From the NCBI RefSeq assembly GCF_013522925.1, contig NZ_JAAMQU010000002.1, forward strand, positions 470,111 to 534,110: 64,000 nt of DNA, read 5' to 3'. Below, piece by piece: positions 50,075 to 58,222 of this stretch (the stretch's first letter is position 1; every line of letters starts with the position of its first letter). The notes under the pieces were generated by a model. That model was given only the letters and a program-made list of their open reading frames with translations. It was not told where the DNA came from and searched no databases. The DNA comes from Pseudomonas japonica. GTDB lineage: Bacteria > Pseudomonadota > Gammaproteobacteria > Pseudomonadales > Pseudomonadaceae. A program made the position numbers and the translations under genes.

Positions 50075-52672
50075 ATGGCAACCTTGAATACGGCCCTTCC
50101 GATGAATTTCAAGCGCTGGCTGCAAGCGCGTCAGCTGGGCCATGTGCGACAGGGGCGGATCGACACCTACGTTCGGGCCCAGGGCGGTGGGCCCGCCTTG
50201 TTGCTGGTGATCAACGACCTGAGCGATGACGAACAGCGTTTGCTGCAAACGCTGCACAGTATCGATCGCCAGGCCCCGTTGCTGGCCAATGCCACGGTTG
50301 TGGTGCTGTCCAGCCGGCCAGGCGTGGGCACTGGGCAGGTCGAAGAGGGCTTTTATTGGATCAGCAGCAGCCACGCCCAGCGCGCCGGGCATCTCAACCA
50401 GCTGGTTTCCGAGCTGAACTTCGAATGGTTCTTCTCCCTGGACGCCGGCACGGTGATCAACGCCGATGCGCTCAGCGTGACCCTGCTTGAACTGTTGGGC
50501 AAACCGGCATGCCCGGCGATCTTCTGTGACGAAGCCTATAGCGACGGCCGCGGCGGCTTATGGCCCTTGCTAAGGGGCAATTTCAATCTCGATCAGCTCC
50601 TGAGCGTGCCCGTGGCGATGGCTGGGCACTGGTTGTTCCAGCGCGATGCACTGGTCGCCATGGACGGTTTTGACGGTGACGTGCCCGCCGCGCTGGAGCT
50701 TGACCTGATCCTGCGGCTGATCGAAGCAGGGCAGCAGGGGTTCGGCCATATCAGCGAGCCTCTGGTAATACCGCAAACGCGGCCGCTCGTGCCATGTGAG
50801 GATGAACGCCGCGCGCTACTGCAACATCTGCAGCGGCGCGGTTACGCCGATGCCCGCGTGAGCGAAAGCTCCCCGCGCCATTACCGGTTGCACTACGGTC
50901 ATGCTCCCGCCCCGGTAGCGGTGCTGATACCGGTGCAAGAACCGCTGGCTACGCTCAAGCGTTGTGTCGCCGCCGTGCTGATGGTCATCGGTTATGCCAA
51001 TTACCATCTGGTGCTGGTGGAAACCGACCGCACCACGCCGGCCCTGCGTGAATGGATGGACGCCATGGCCGGTGAGGGTGAGGGCAGGGTGGTAGCGATC
51101 CGCAGCGCTGCACCGCTGCCGATGAACACTGCGATGAATGGCGCGGTAGAGGCGCTGAGCGATGAGTACGTTGTGTTCCTTGACCCCGCCTGTGTAGCGA
51201 TAGAGGCGGATTGGCTCGAGCTGTTGCTGGATCAGGCCATGCGGCCCGAAGTGGGCGCCGTGGGTGGGCGGCGCGTGCAGAGGGGCGAGCGGTTGCAGGA
51301 GGTTGGCGTGCGGCTTGGGCTGGAGGGGCCGGCGCAAACCGCTTTGCTCAGCCACGAAGAAGGCCCCATGGATTATTGGCCGGTGCAGCGCAACGTGGTG
51401 GCGCTTGCTGGCGCGTGCCTGATGCTGTCTCGAACGATTTTCCGCCAGGTGGGCGGGTTCGATGAAACGCGGTTCCAGCAACACTGGGCAGATACTGACC
51501 TGTGCCTGAAGCTGCATTGGGCAGGCTACTTGAACGTATGGGCGCCGCAGGCCTGGCTGGCACTGACCGAACCGGCGCGGCAACCCTTGGTCGAGGCCAC
51601 TGCCGACGAGCACGCCATGTATGAGCAGTGGGGTGCCTCGCTGGGGCGCGACCCTACCGCCAGCTATCTCTATACGCTGCGCGGCGACGGCTTCGAGTTC
51701 GATTCCGATCCGCAGATCACCTGGCGGCCGTTGGCGTTCGCTGGATTGCCGGTGGTGATCGGCGGCGGCGAGCCAGGCGGTTCCGACCCGAGGATCGTGC
51801 AGCCGCTGGAAGCGTTGCGCTACGCCGGGCGCCTTGAAGGCGGCCTTGCACCCTATGCCTTGAAGGTAAGTGAATGGCTGCGGCTGGTGCCAGGTTCCGT
51901 AGTGCTGCCATTTAACGCAGGCAGTGATTTGGGCCTGGACGCGGCTCGCGCTCAGATAGCCCCTTGCCGGGTCTGCGACCTGTCTGCGGCGAGTGACAAC
52001 AACCTGCAACCCGAAGCGCTGCGCCTGGCCTTGGCCGGTTACGACAAAGTGGTGGTGGCAACGCCCGAACAGGCAGAGCGGGTTGCCGGTGCTCACCCTC
52101 GTATCCACGTTCTGCCAGCGTGCCTGCCCCCTACCCTATGGCGAGACCTGCCTTTGCCATCGACGAGCGCTGGCATGCCCAGGGTGGGGCTGGTATGCGC
52201 TCAGGATGAAACCCCTGACCTTGAGGTGCTTTGCGCCCTGTTCGAACGGTTTGCGGGGCGGGTGCAGTGGGTGGTTGTTGGCCAAGTGCCGCATGAACTA
52301 CGCCCGTGGGTAACCGAGCATCAGCCAATCGAGGCGCCACGCTACGCCGGGCAGTTGGCTGCCCTCGGCCTGCATGTGGCGGTTGTGGCGCTGGCACCCA
52401 GCTTCGGCGCGCTGGCCGCGGCGGAACAACGGACCCTGGAACATGCCGCCTGCGGCAATGCCGTTATCGGCAGCCACGCGTCAGCGTGGCCCATTGCCAA
52501 GGTACAACACAGTGTCGAAGGCTACAGCGCGGCGCTTGAGGCCTGGGTGAGCGATCCCGCGGGGCGCGAAGCGGCTGGCCAGGCCCTGCACGCCCGGGCC
52601 ATGGCCGAAGGGCTGCTGGAGGGGCCGCAGGCCGAACGCTGGTTGGCCGCATGGGGGCCGTTGATAGGGTAG
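50075..52672 (+). CDS. Second large glycosyltransferase (Fgt2-like)
   Basis: The 865-residue protein has the same general layout as its neighbour: an N-terminal GT2-like part (about 30-270), a second GT2-like domain (about 285-520; ADTDLCLKLHWAGY at its end) and a GT4-like end (about 570-860). The usual DxD sites read SLDAG and FLDPAC, and the RIEHAG motif is changed to LQEVGV, so activity at some sites is doubtful. The start follows CAGGAG, 51 bases after the previous gene. It is probably co-transcribed and may act as a partner in elongating the glycan. Confidence 0.82.
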   Translation: MATLNTALPMNFKRWLQARQLGHVRQGRIDTYVRAQGGGPALLLVINDLSDDEQRLLQTLHSIDRQAPLLANATVVVLSSRPGVGTGQVEEGFYWISSSHAQRAGHLNQLVSELNFEWFFSLDAGTVINADALSVTLLELLGKPACPAIFCDEAYSDGRGGLWPLLRGNFNLDQLLSVPVAMAGHWLFQRDALVAMDGFDGDVPAALELDLILRLIEAGQQGFGHISEPLVIPQTRPLVPCEDERRALLQHLQRRGYADARVSESSPRHYRLHYGHAPAPVAVLIPVQEPLATLKRCVAAVLMVIGYANYHLVLVETDRTTPALREWMDAMAGEGEGRVVAIRSAAPLPMNTAMNGAVEALSDEYVVFLDPACVAIEADWLELLLDQAMRPEVGAVGGRRVQRGERLQEVGVRLGLEGPAQTALLSHEEGPMDYWPVQRNVVALAGACLMLSRTIFRQVGGFDETRFQQHWADTDLCLKLHWAGYLNVWAPQAWLALTEPARQPLVEATADEHAMYEQWGASLGRDPTASYLYTLRGDGFEFDSDPQITWRPLAFAGLPVVIGGGEPGGSDPRIVQPLEALRYAGRLEGGLAPYALKVSEWLRLVPGSVVLPFNAGSDLGLDAARAQIAPCRVCDLSAASDNNLQPEALRLALAGYDKVVVATPEQAERVAGAHPRIHVLPACLPPTLWRDLPLPSTSAGMPRVGLVCAQDETPDLEVLCALFERFAGRVQWVVVGQVPHELRPWVTEHQPIEAPRYAGQLAALGLHVAVVALAPSFGALAAAEQRTLEHAACGNAVIGSHASAWPIAKVQHSVEGYSAALEAWVSDPAGREAAGQALHARAMAEGLLEGPQAERWLAAWGPLIG

Positions 52673-52675
52673 ACC

Positions 52676-52827
52676 GGCGGGGCCGGCCATCCGGCGCCAG
52701 CTCGCGAAAAATGGACTATTCGCGAGCTGGCGCCCGCTTCCCACAGATTGAACTCACCGCCCCGCCCCTGTGGGGGCAGGGGGGCAGGCCATCCGGCGAA
52801 GCCGCAGGCGTAGCTCGCGAATAAGCC
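52676..52827. repeat. REP-like repeats between convergent glycosyltransferase and cytidylyltransferase genes
   Basis: GCCGGCCATCCGGCG occurs near 52681, a close GGCCATCCGGCG at 52791, and CGCGAGCTGGCGCCCGC with its inverted CCAGCTCGCGAA form head-to-head units. They belong to the family at 8691, 37471 and 60735. Confidence 0.75.
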
Positions 52828-52876
52828 CTTGAGAAAACCGCTCAAGACAGTTGCTTCCCACGGGGTTAGAGGCCTC

Positions 52877-53266
52877 CTACAGCCGCTTCAGCTCATCGCG
52901 GATCAGCGTGGAGGAAATGTGCTCGGTGCGAGGCAGGTACACCACCTCGCAGGCGGGCTTGAGGAAGTCGAACTTGCCTTCCCAGTCATCGCCCATCACA
53001 AAGACGTCCACGTTGTAGCGCTGTACGTCCTCCAGTTTCTGGTCCCAATTGCCTTCGGGGAACACCATATCCACATAGCGAACGGCTTCGAGCACGATGC
53101 GGCGGTTATCGAAATCCAGCAACGAGCTTTTGTGTTTGAGCGCGTTGAATGCGTCGGTGGACAGGCCGACGATCAGCCGGTCCCCCAGGGCTTTGGCACG
53201 CGCGAGCAACCGAATGTGCCCAGCATGCAGCACATCGAAGGTGCCATAGGTGAGTACGGTTTTCAT
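52877..53266 (-). CDS. tagD: Glycerol-3-phosphate cytidylyltransferase (TagD-like)
   Basis: The 129-residue nucleotidyltransferase is the length of Gram-positive TagD, which makes CDP-glycerol from CTP and sn-glycerol 3-phosphate. It shows GTFDVLHAGH (HxGH CTP site, residues 8-17) and the RTEHISSTLIR block near the end (RTxxISTT type). Other members of the family activate different alcohols, so ADP- or CDP-ethanolamine-type use cannot be excluded by motif. Its start overlaps the stop of the glycerophosphotransferase fusion by four bases, so the two are coupled on the minus strand. Confidence 0.83.
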   Translation of the reverse strand: MKTVLTYGTFDVLHAGHIRLLARAKALGDRLIVGLSTDAFNALKHKSSLLDFDNRRIVLEAVRYVDMVFPEGNWDQKLEDVQRYNVDVFVMGDDWEGKFDFLKPACEVVYLPRTEHISSTLIRDELKRL

Positions 53267-55131
53267 GGCTGCGCCTCGGCCAACAAACGCTCTACCAGGC
53301 GGCGGGTATTTCCGTCATCCAGGTGCTCGAAGAACATCTTCCGCTTGTGGGCGTATACCAACGGATGTTCCGTCTGCTCGCCGCTCAGGGTGCTCTCCAA
53401 CGCAGCCAGCAGGGTAGGGAAGTCTTCACAGATCGGGCCCGGGAACACGTCTTCGAGGTTGTAGAACATGCCCCGTTCCTGGCCAGCGTACTGGGCGCGA
53501 TCGAACGCGAAGCAGATTTCCGGCCGGCCAGTGAGCATGAAGTCGATGAAGCAGCTGGAGTAATCGGTAATCAGTACATCGGCTTCCCGGTACAGCACTT
53601 CGATCTCGGCGTAGGCCTCGCGGCCCAGGCTGGTAAACGGGCCTTCCTCGGCCATGAGCGCAGCGGAGTAGCTGTGTGCTCGGTCTGCCATGTGCTCGCG
53701 AATACCCATCACTGCATTGTGGCGCTCCAGGCACGCTACAAGCTGTTCACGCTGTTCAGGCGTGAAGCGGTAATAGGCCGCCGCCTGGCCGTTGCGGAAG
53801 GTAGGCGCGAACATTACCAGCCGGCGACCCTGCAGCTCGGCGCGTAGCCGTACCAGTTGTTCGGTGAAATCCTCGGGCAAGCGCTGCTCGTCACACACCA
53901 CAACGTCATTGCGGGGCAGGCCAGTGATCCAGATCTTGTCCATGGGCAGCGGATGGAACGCCGCAGTCATCGCCAGTTGATCCATGCGCGACGAAGCGAT
54001 CACGGCATGATGCCGCGCATGCTCGCGCAGCAGGTTCTCCCGGTGAGGCGCGTTGTCCAGCGAAGTAATCCCGATGCGCTTGAGCGGAATCCCGTGCCAC
54101 AGGTTGATGAAACGGTGTCGGTTGGCGTCCAACGGATAGGGTGCGTTCACGGCCGCAGAGTGCTTGACGAAAATGTAGCCGGCGGCGATCAGCGCGTCCT
54201 GCCCTTCACGGCTGGCAAGCGGAACGATGTCTACGTTTTCCCCTGGAAGGTCCACAGCCTTGCCGCGGGTGAGCACTACTTTGCGGATGTCCGCCCGATA
54301 GCGAACCGCTTCGAACACTGCGCGATCATTGCCGGTCAGCAAATGGTCAAAGGCGCATACCGGGAATGCCCATACCTTGCCATCCTGTGCGGTGCCACGG
54401 TCCTGGGCGATGAACTGTTCGGTGGTAAGCATTGGCCGAGGTTTATTGGCAACTGCTTCGGCGCTTTTATGTGCGGCGCGAATGATGTAATGCGTGGGCC
54501 GGGCATCGGCGATGGCCATGTCCACATTCAGCCCGGCAGCCTTTGCGATCTGCCCGATCAGTGGCAGGAAGGTATCGCTCAGCGGGTTGGCAGGGGCATG
54601 CGGATGCCCGTGGGCCAGTTCGAAACCGGTGGAATCGAGTAGCTCAAGAAGTGTTTCACGGGTGAACCAGCGAAGCCGGGAGCGATGCAGCAAACCTTCG
54701 TCCTGGTAACTGAAAGCGCCCGCCGCCAGTTTCACCTGCAAGGACCAATGCTGCGCGTTGGGCATGCACATCACCACGCTGCCGTTGTCAGGCAAATGCT
54801 CGGCGATGTTCTTGAGCAATGCCCAGGGATCTGCCACTTGACTCAACGCTTCGCCCAATATCCAGCATTGGTGAGTGTTGTGTTCGAGGAAAAACAGGCC
54901 GTTCAGGTTGGCGAGGTCCGTCAGCTCCACGCTGTCACACACTGTTTGGGCTTCGGTATACACCGCCTGATCGGCGGTGACGCAGGTATAGCGCACCTGC
55001 GGGTTGGCTTGTTTCACTCGACGCGCCAGAGCGGCAGAGGCAGCGGCAACTTCAATAACAGAGGTCACACCGGCGGGAATCGCTTCCATGCAGTGTGCGG
55101 TAAGTTCGTCTGAAAGCGGCTGGCCGTACAT
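53263..55131 (-). CDS. Methyltransferase-like / CDP-glycerol glycerophosphotransferase fusion
   Basis: The 622-residue protein has an N-terminal domain (about 1-215) of class I methyltransferase shape, but its SAM glycine motif is degraded (SVIEVAAASAALARRV instead of a GxGxG loop). Residues ~235-620 match the TagB/TagF CDP-glycerol glycerophosphotransferase family: LWHGIPLKRIGI, GLPRND, FAPTFRNG and YREADVLITDYSSCFIDF. It is coupled to the TagD-like gene downstream. Such enzymes make glycerophosphate polymers or add single glycerophosphates to glycans. The target is unknown, with flagellin glycan the most likely because of the location. Confidence 0.82.
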   Translation of the reverse strand: MYGQPLSDELTAHCMEAIPAGVTSVIEVAAASAALARRVKQANPQVRYTCVTADQAVYTEAQTVCDSVELTDLANLNGLFFLEHNTHQCWILGEALSQVADPWALLKNIAEHLPDNGSVVMCMPNAQHWSLQVKLAAGAFSYQDEGLLHRSRLRWFTRETLLELLDSTGFELAHGHPHAPANPLSDTFLPLIGQIAKAAGLNVDMAIADARPTHYIIRAAHKSAEAVANKPRPMLTTEQFIAQDRGTAQDGKVWAFPVCAFDHLLTGNDRAVFEAVRYRADIRKVVLTRGKAVDLPGENVDIVPLASREGQDALIAAGYIFVKHSAAVNAPYPLDANRHRFINLWHGIPLKRIGITSLDNAPHRENLLREHARHHAVIASSRMDQLAMTAAFHPLPMDKIWITGLPRNDVVVCDEQRLPEDFTEQLVRLRAELQGRRLVMFAPTFRNGQAAAYYRFTPEQREQLVACLERHNAVMGIREHMADRAHSYSAALMAEEGPFTSLGREAYAEIEVLYREADVLITDYSSCFIDFMLTGRPEICFAFDRAQYAGQERGMFYNLEDVFPGPICEDFPTLLAALESTLSGEQTEHPLVYAHKRKMFFEHLDDGNTRRLVERLLAEAQP

Positions 55132-55279
55132 TGATCTACCTTTGCAAAGACTGGGCGGGCGAAGCGAAGCATTTTTGACGCTTAAGCAGGTGATTCATGA
55201 AACATGCCAAAAGTTCGTGCATTCACTTGAGCGGCCTACGCAGGCGGGCTATCCGCCGAGCCCGCCACTCGTCGCCCGC

Positions 55280-55296
55280 TTGGCCTGCATATTGCT
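55280..55296 (+). promoter_or_regulatory. Sigma54 promoter of the pse operon
   Basis: TTGGCCT, five bases, TTGCT has GG at 55282-55283 and GC at 55294-55295, the RpoN spacing seen for flgF. Transcription would begin about 64 bases before pseB. Confidence 0.75.
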
Positions 55297-55370
55297 CCAA
55301 ACTCCTGTAACGAGGCTGCGGTCAAAAAACCGTCTGCCCACTACACGGCTCCGGAAAATAAGGCATCGCT

Positions 55371-56372
55371 ATGTTCGACGGTAAATCCTTACTCATCACC
55401 GGCGGCACCGGCTCCTTTGGTCGTCACTTCATTCGCCGCTTGCTCGAGCAGTATCAGCCGCGCCGCGTGGTGGTGTTTTCCCGCGACGAACTCAAGCAAT
55501 ACGAAATGCAGCAAACTTTCGATGCGCCGTGCATGCGTTACTTCCTGGGGGATGTGCGCGATGCCGAGCGTTTGCGCACGGCCATGCGCGGGGTGGACTA
55601 CGTGATCCACGCCGCAGCCCTGAAGCAGGTGCCTGCAGCGGAATACAACCCTGGCGAATGCATTCGCACCAACGTCACCGGCGCTGAGAATGTGATTGCC
55701 GCGGCGATAGAAAACCACGTGACCAAGGTAGTGGCGCTGTCGACCGACAAGGCCGCCAGCCCTATCAACCTCTACGGCGCAACCAAGCTGCTGTCGGACA
55801 AGCTGTTCGTCGCGGCCAATAACATCGCCGGCGATCAAGCCACGCGTTTTGCGGTAGTGCGCTACGGCAACGTGGCGGGCTCGCGGGGTTCGGTGGTGCC
55901 GTTTTTCCGCAAGCTGCTGGCCGAAGGCGCGGCGGATATGCCGATCACCGACGCGCGTATGACCCGCTTCTGGATTACCCTCGATCAGGGTGTGCAGTTC
56001 GTGCTGGACAGCTTTGCGCGCATGCATGGCGGTGAAATCTTTGTGCCCAAGATCCCCTCGATCCGCATTGTGGACCTGGCCTCGGCGCTTGCCCCAGGGT
56101 TGCCGCAGCGCGTAGTTGGCATACGCCCCGGTGAAAAGCTCCACGAATTGATGGTGCCGCAGGACGACGCCCGCATGACGTTGGAATTCGCCGACCATTT
56201 CACCATCCAGCCCTCGGTGCGCTTCACCAGTGTGAACGTGGACCTGGCCGTGGATGGCTTGGGCGAACGCGGCGTGCCGGTAGACGAAAGCTTCGAATAC
56301 CGCTCTGACACCAACCCCGAGTTCCTCGACGTGCCGCAGATTGCCGAGCTGCACGCAGGGTTGCCAGCATGA
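55371..56372 (+). CDS. pseB: UDP-GlcNAc 4,6-dehydratase (inverting) PseB
   Basis: The 333-residue SDR enzyme starts CMP-pseudaminic acid synthesis by inverting C5 and dehydrating UDP-GlcNAc. It has the NADP site GGTGSFG at residues 10-16, the HAAALKQVPAAEYNP block (residues ~80-95) and the YxxxK catalytic pair in INLYGATK (about residue 137). It is the first gene of a tightly packed pseB-C-F-GH-I operon, with a sigma54 promoter upstream. Confidence 0.95.
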   Translation: MFDGKSLLITGGTGSFGRHFIRRLLEQYQPRRVVVFSRDELKQYEMQQTFDAPCMRYFLGDVRDAERLRTAMRGVDYVIHAAALKQVPAAEYNPGECIRTNVTGAENVIAAAIENHVTKVVALSTDKAASPINLYGATKLLSDKLFVAANNIAGDQATRFAVVRYGNVAGSRGSVVPFFRKLLAEGAADMPITDARMTRFWITLDQGVQFVLDSFARMHGGEIFVPKIPSIRIVDLASALAPGLPQRVVGIRPGEKLHELMVPQDDARMTLEFADHFTIQPSVRFTSVNVDLAVDGLGERGVPVDESFEYRSDTNPEFLDVPQIAELHAGLPA

Positions 56373-57511
56373 TCCCCTATGGCCGGCAGAGCGTGGACGA
56401 GGCTGATATCGAGGCCGTGGTGCAGGTGTTGCGCTCGGACTGGCTCACCCAGGGGCCGGCCATCGAACGCTTCGAAGCGGCCATGGCCACCCGTTGCGCT
56501 ACCGATCATGGGGTGATGGTGTGTAATGCGACTGCCGCGCTGCACATCGCTTGCCTGGCGGCGGGGCTGGGGCCAGGGGACTGGCTGTGGACCAGCCCGA
56601 ACACGTTTCTGGCATCCGCCAACTGCGGCTTGTATTGCGGCGCCCGGGTGGATTTCGTCGACATCGACCCACTCACCTGGAACCTCAGCGCCGATGCTCT
56701 GGCGCACAAGCTCGAAGCCGCCGAGCGGGAAGGGCGCCTGCCCAAGGTGGTGGTGGCCGTGGCCTTTGCCGGGCAAAGCTGCGACATGGCGGCCATTGCG
56801 CGTTTGGCCGAGCGCTACGGCTTTACCCTGATTGAAGATGCCTCCCACGCGGTAGGTGCCCAATACGGCGGGCAACCGGTGGGTAGCGGCGAATTCGCGG
56901 ACATGACGGTGTTCAGCTTTCATCCGGTGAAAATCATCACCACCGCCGAAGGCGGCATCGTGATGACTCGCCACACCGAGCTGGCCGAGCGCCTGCGTCG
57001 CCTGCGCAGCCACGGCATGACGCGTGACCCGGCAATGATGAGTGAGCCCAGCCACGGCCCTTGGTACTACCAACAGGTGGAGCTGGGCTTCAACTACCGT
57101 GCTACTGATATTCAGGCGGCGCTTGGGGTATCGCAACTGGCGCGGCTGGATGGTTTTCTGGCGCGCCGCCGGGCATTGGCCGAGGCCTACGATCAGGCTT
57201 TGAGTGGCTTGGGCCTGCAGCTTCCAGCCCGGCAAGCGGGTGCCGAATCGGCCTGGCACCTTTATGTGGTACGCATCGCCGAGCGCCGTGACGAGGTGTT
57301 TGCCTCGTTGCGGGCGGCCGGCGTAGGCGTGAATGTGCACTACATCCCGGTGCACTTGCAGCCGTTCTACCGGCAGATGGGTTTTGGCCCCGGCGATTTC
57401 CCGGAGGCCGAAGCCTATTACGCGCAGGCGTTGAGCTTGCCCTTGTACCCGGGGCTCACCGAGGCCGAACAGCATTACATCGTCAATGCGCTATCCGATG
57501 CGCTGGCATAA
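56369..57511 (+). CDS. pseC: UDP-4-amino-4,6-dideoxy-N-acetyl-beta-L-altrosamine transaminase PseC
   Basis: The 380-residue DegT/AryC1/StrS PLP enzyme transaminates the PseB product. The PLP lysine is in FSFHPVKIITTAEGG (about residue 190) and the N-terminal LRSDWLTQGPAIERFE motif is typical of PseC. It overlaps the pseB stop by four bases. Its length matches the family. Confidence 0.95.
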   Translation: MIPYGRQSVDEADIEAVVQVLRSDWLTQGPAIERFEAAMATRCATDHGVMVCNATAALHIACLAAGLGPGDWLWTSPNTFLASANCGLYCGARVDFVDIDPLTWNLSADALAHKLEAAEREGRLPKVVVAVAFAGQSCDMAAIARLAERYGFTLIEDASHAVGAQYGGQPVGSGEFADMTVFSFHPVKIITTAEGGIVMTRHTELAERLRRLRSHGMTRDPAMMSEPSHGPWYYQQVELGFNYRATDIQAALGVSQLARLDGFLARRRALAEAYDQALSGLGLQLPARQAGAESAWHLYVVRIAERRDEVFASLRAAGVGVNVHYIPVHLQPFYRQMGFGPGDFPEAEAYYAQALSLPLYPGLTEAEQHYIVNALSDALA

Positions 57512-57523
57512 GCGGAGGGCTGG

Positions 57524-58222
57524 GTGAGCACGGTAGCGATCATTCCCGCGCGGGGCGGCAGCAAGCGAATCCCGGGCAAAAACCTGCGATCGTTCAATGG
57601 CCTGCCGATGATGGCCTGGTCCATCCGTGCCGCTCGCCAGGCTGGCTGTTTCGACCGTATTGTGGTGAGCACCGATGACCCGGCCATTGCCGACCTGGCA
57701 TTGGCCGAAGGCGCGGAGGTGCCGTTCATGCGGCCCGCTGAACTGGCAGATGACTACACCGGCACAGTGCCGGTGATTGCCCATGCATTGGGTGAACTGC
57801 CAAGCGCCACACTGGCCTGCTGCCTGTACGCCACCGCACCGCTGGTGCAGCCGCGTTACCTTCGCGAGGGCCTGGCGCTGCTACTGCGCAACCCTGCCAA
57901 AAGCTATGCGTTTTCCGTGTGCAGCTTTCCTTTTCCCGTGCAGCGCGCGCTGGTACTCGATGACAGCGGCGCGCTGACCGCGCTGTATCCCGAATACCGG
58001 CACACACGTTCCCAGGACCTGCCCGAGGCGTATCAGGATGCTGGCCAGTTTTACTGGGGGCGCCGTGAAGCCTGGCTGCGCGGTGATACGTTGTTCTCGC
58101 CGTGCAGCCTGCCAGTGACCTTGCCCAGGTACCTGGTGCAGGACATCGACACCGAAGAAGACTGGAGGCGCGCCGAGTACCTTCATCAGGCGCTGCGGGC
58201 CGCCGGGGAAATAGACCCGTGA
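57524..58222 (+). CDS. pseF: Pseudaminic acid cytidylyltransferase PseF
   Basis: The 232-residue enzyme activates pseudaminic acid with CTP, the last step before transfer. It has the CMP-sugar synthetase motif IPARGGSKRIPGKN at residues 7-20 and RSQDLPEAYQDAGQFYWGR near 165. The start is a GTG at 57524 with GGAGGG upstream. The stop overlaps the GTG of the next gene by four bases. Confidence 0.93.
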   Translation: MSTVAIIPARGGSKRIPGKNLRSFNGLPMMAWSIRAARQAGCFDRIVVSTDDPAIADLALAEGAEVPFMRPAELADDYTGTVPVIAHALGELPSATLACCLYATAPLVQPRYLREGLALLLRNPAKSYAFSVCSFPFPVQRALVLDDSGALTALYPEYRHTRSQDLPEAYQDAGQFYWGRREAWLRGDTLFSPCSLPVTLPRYLVQDIDTEEDWRRAEYLHQALRAAGEIDP

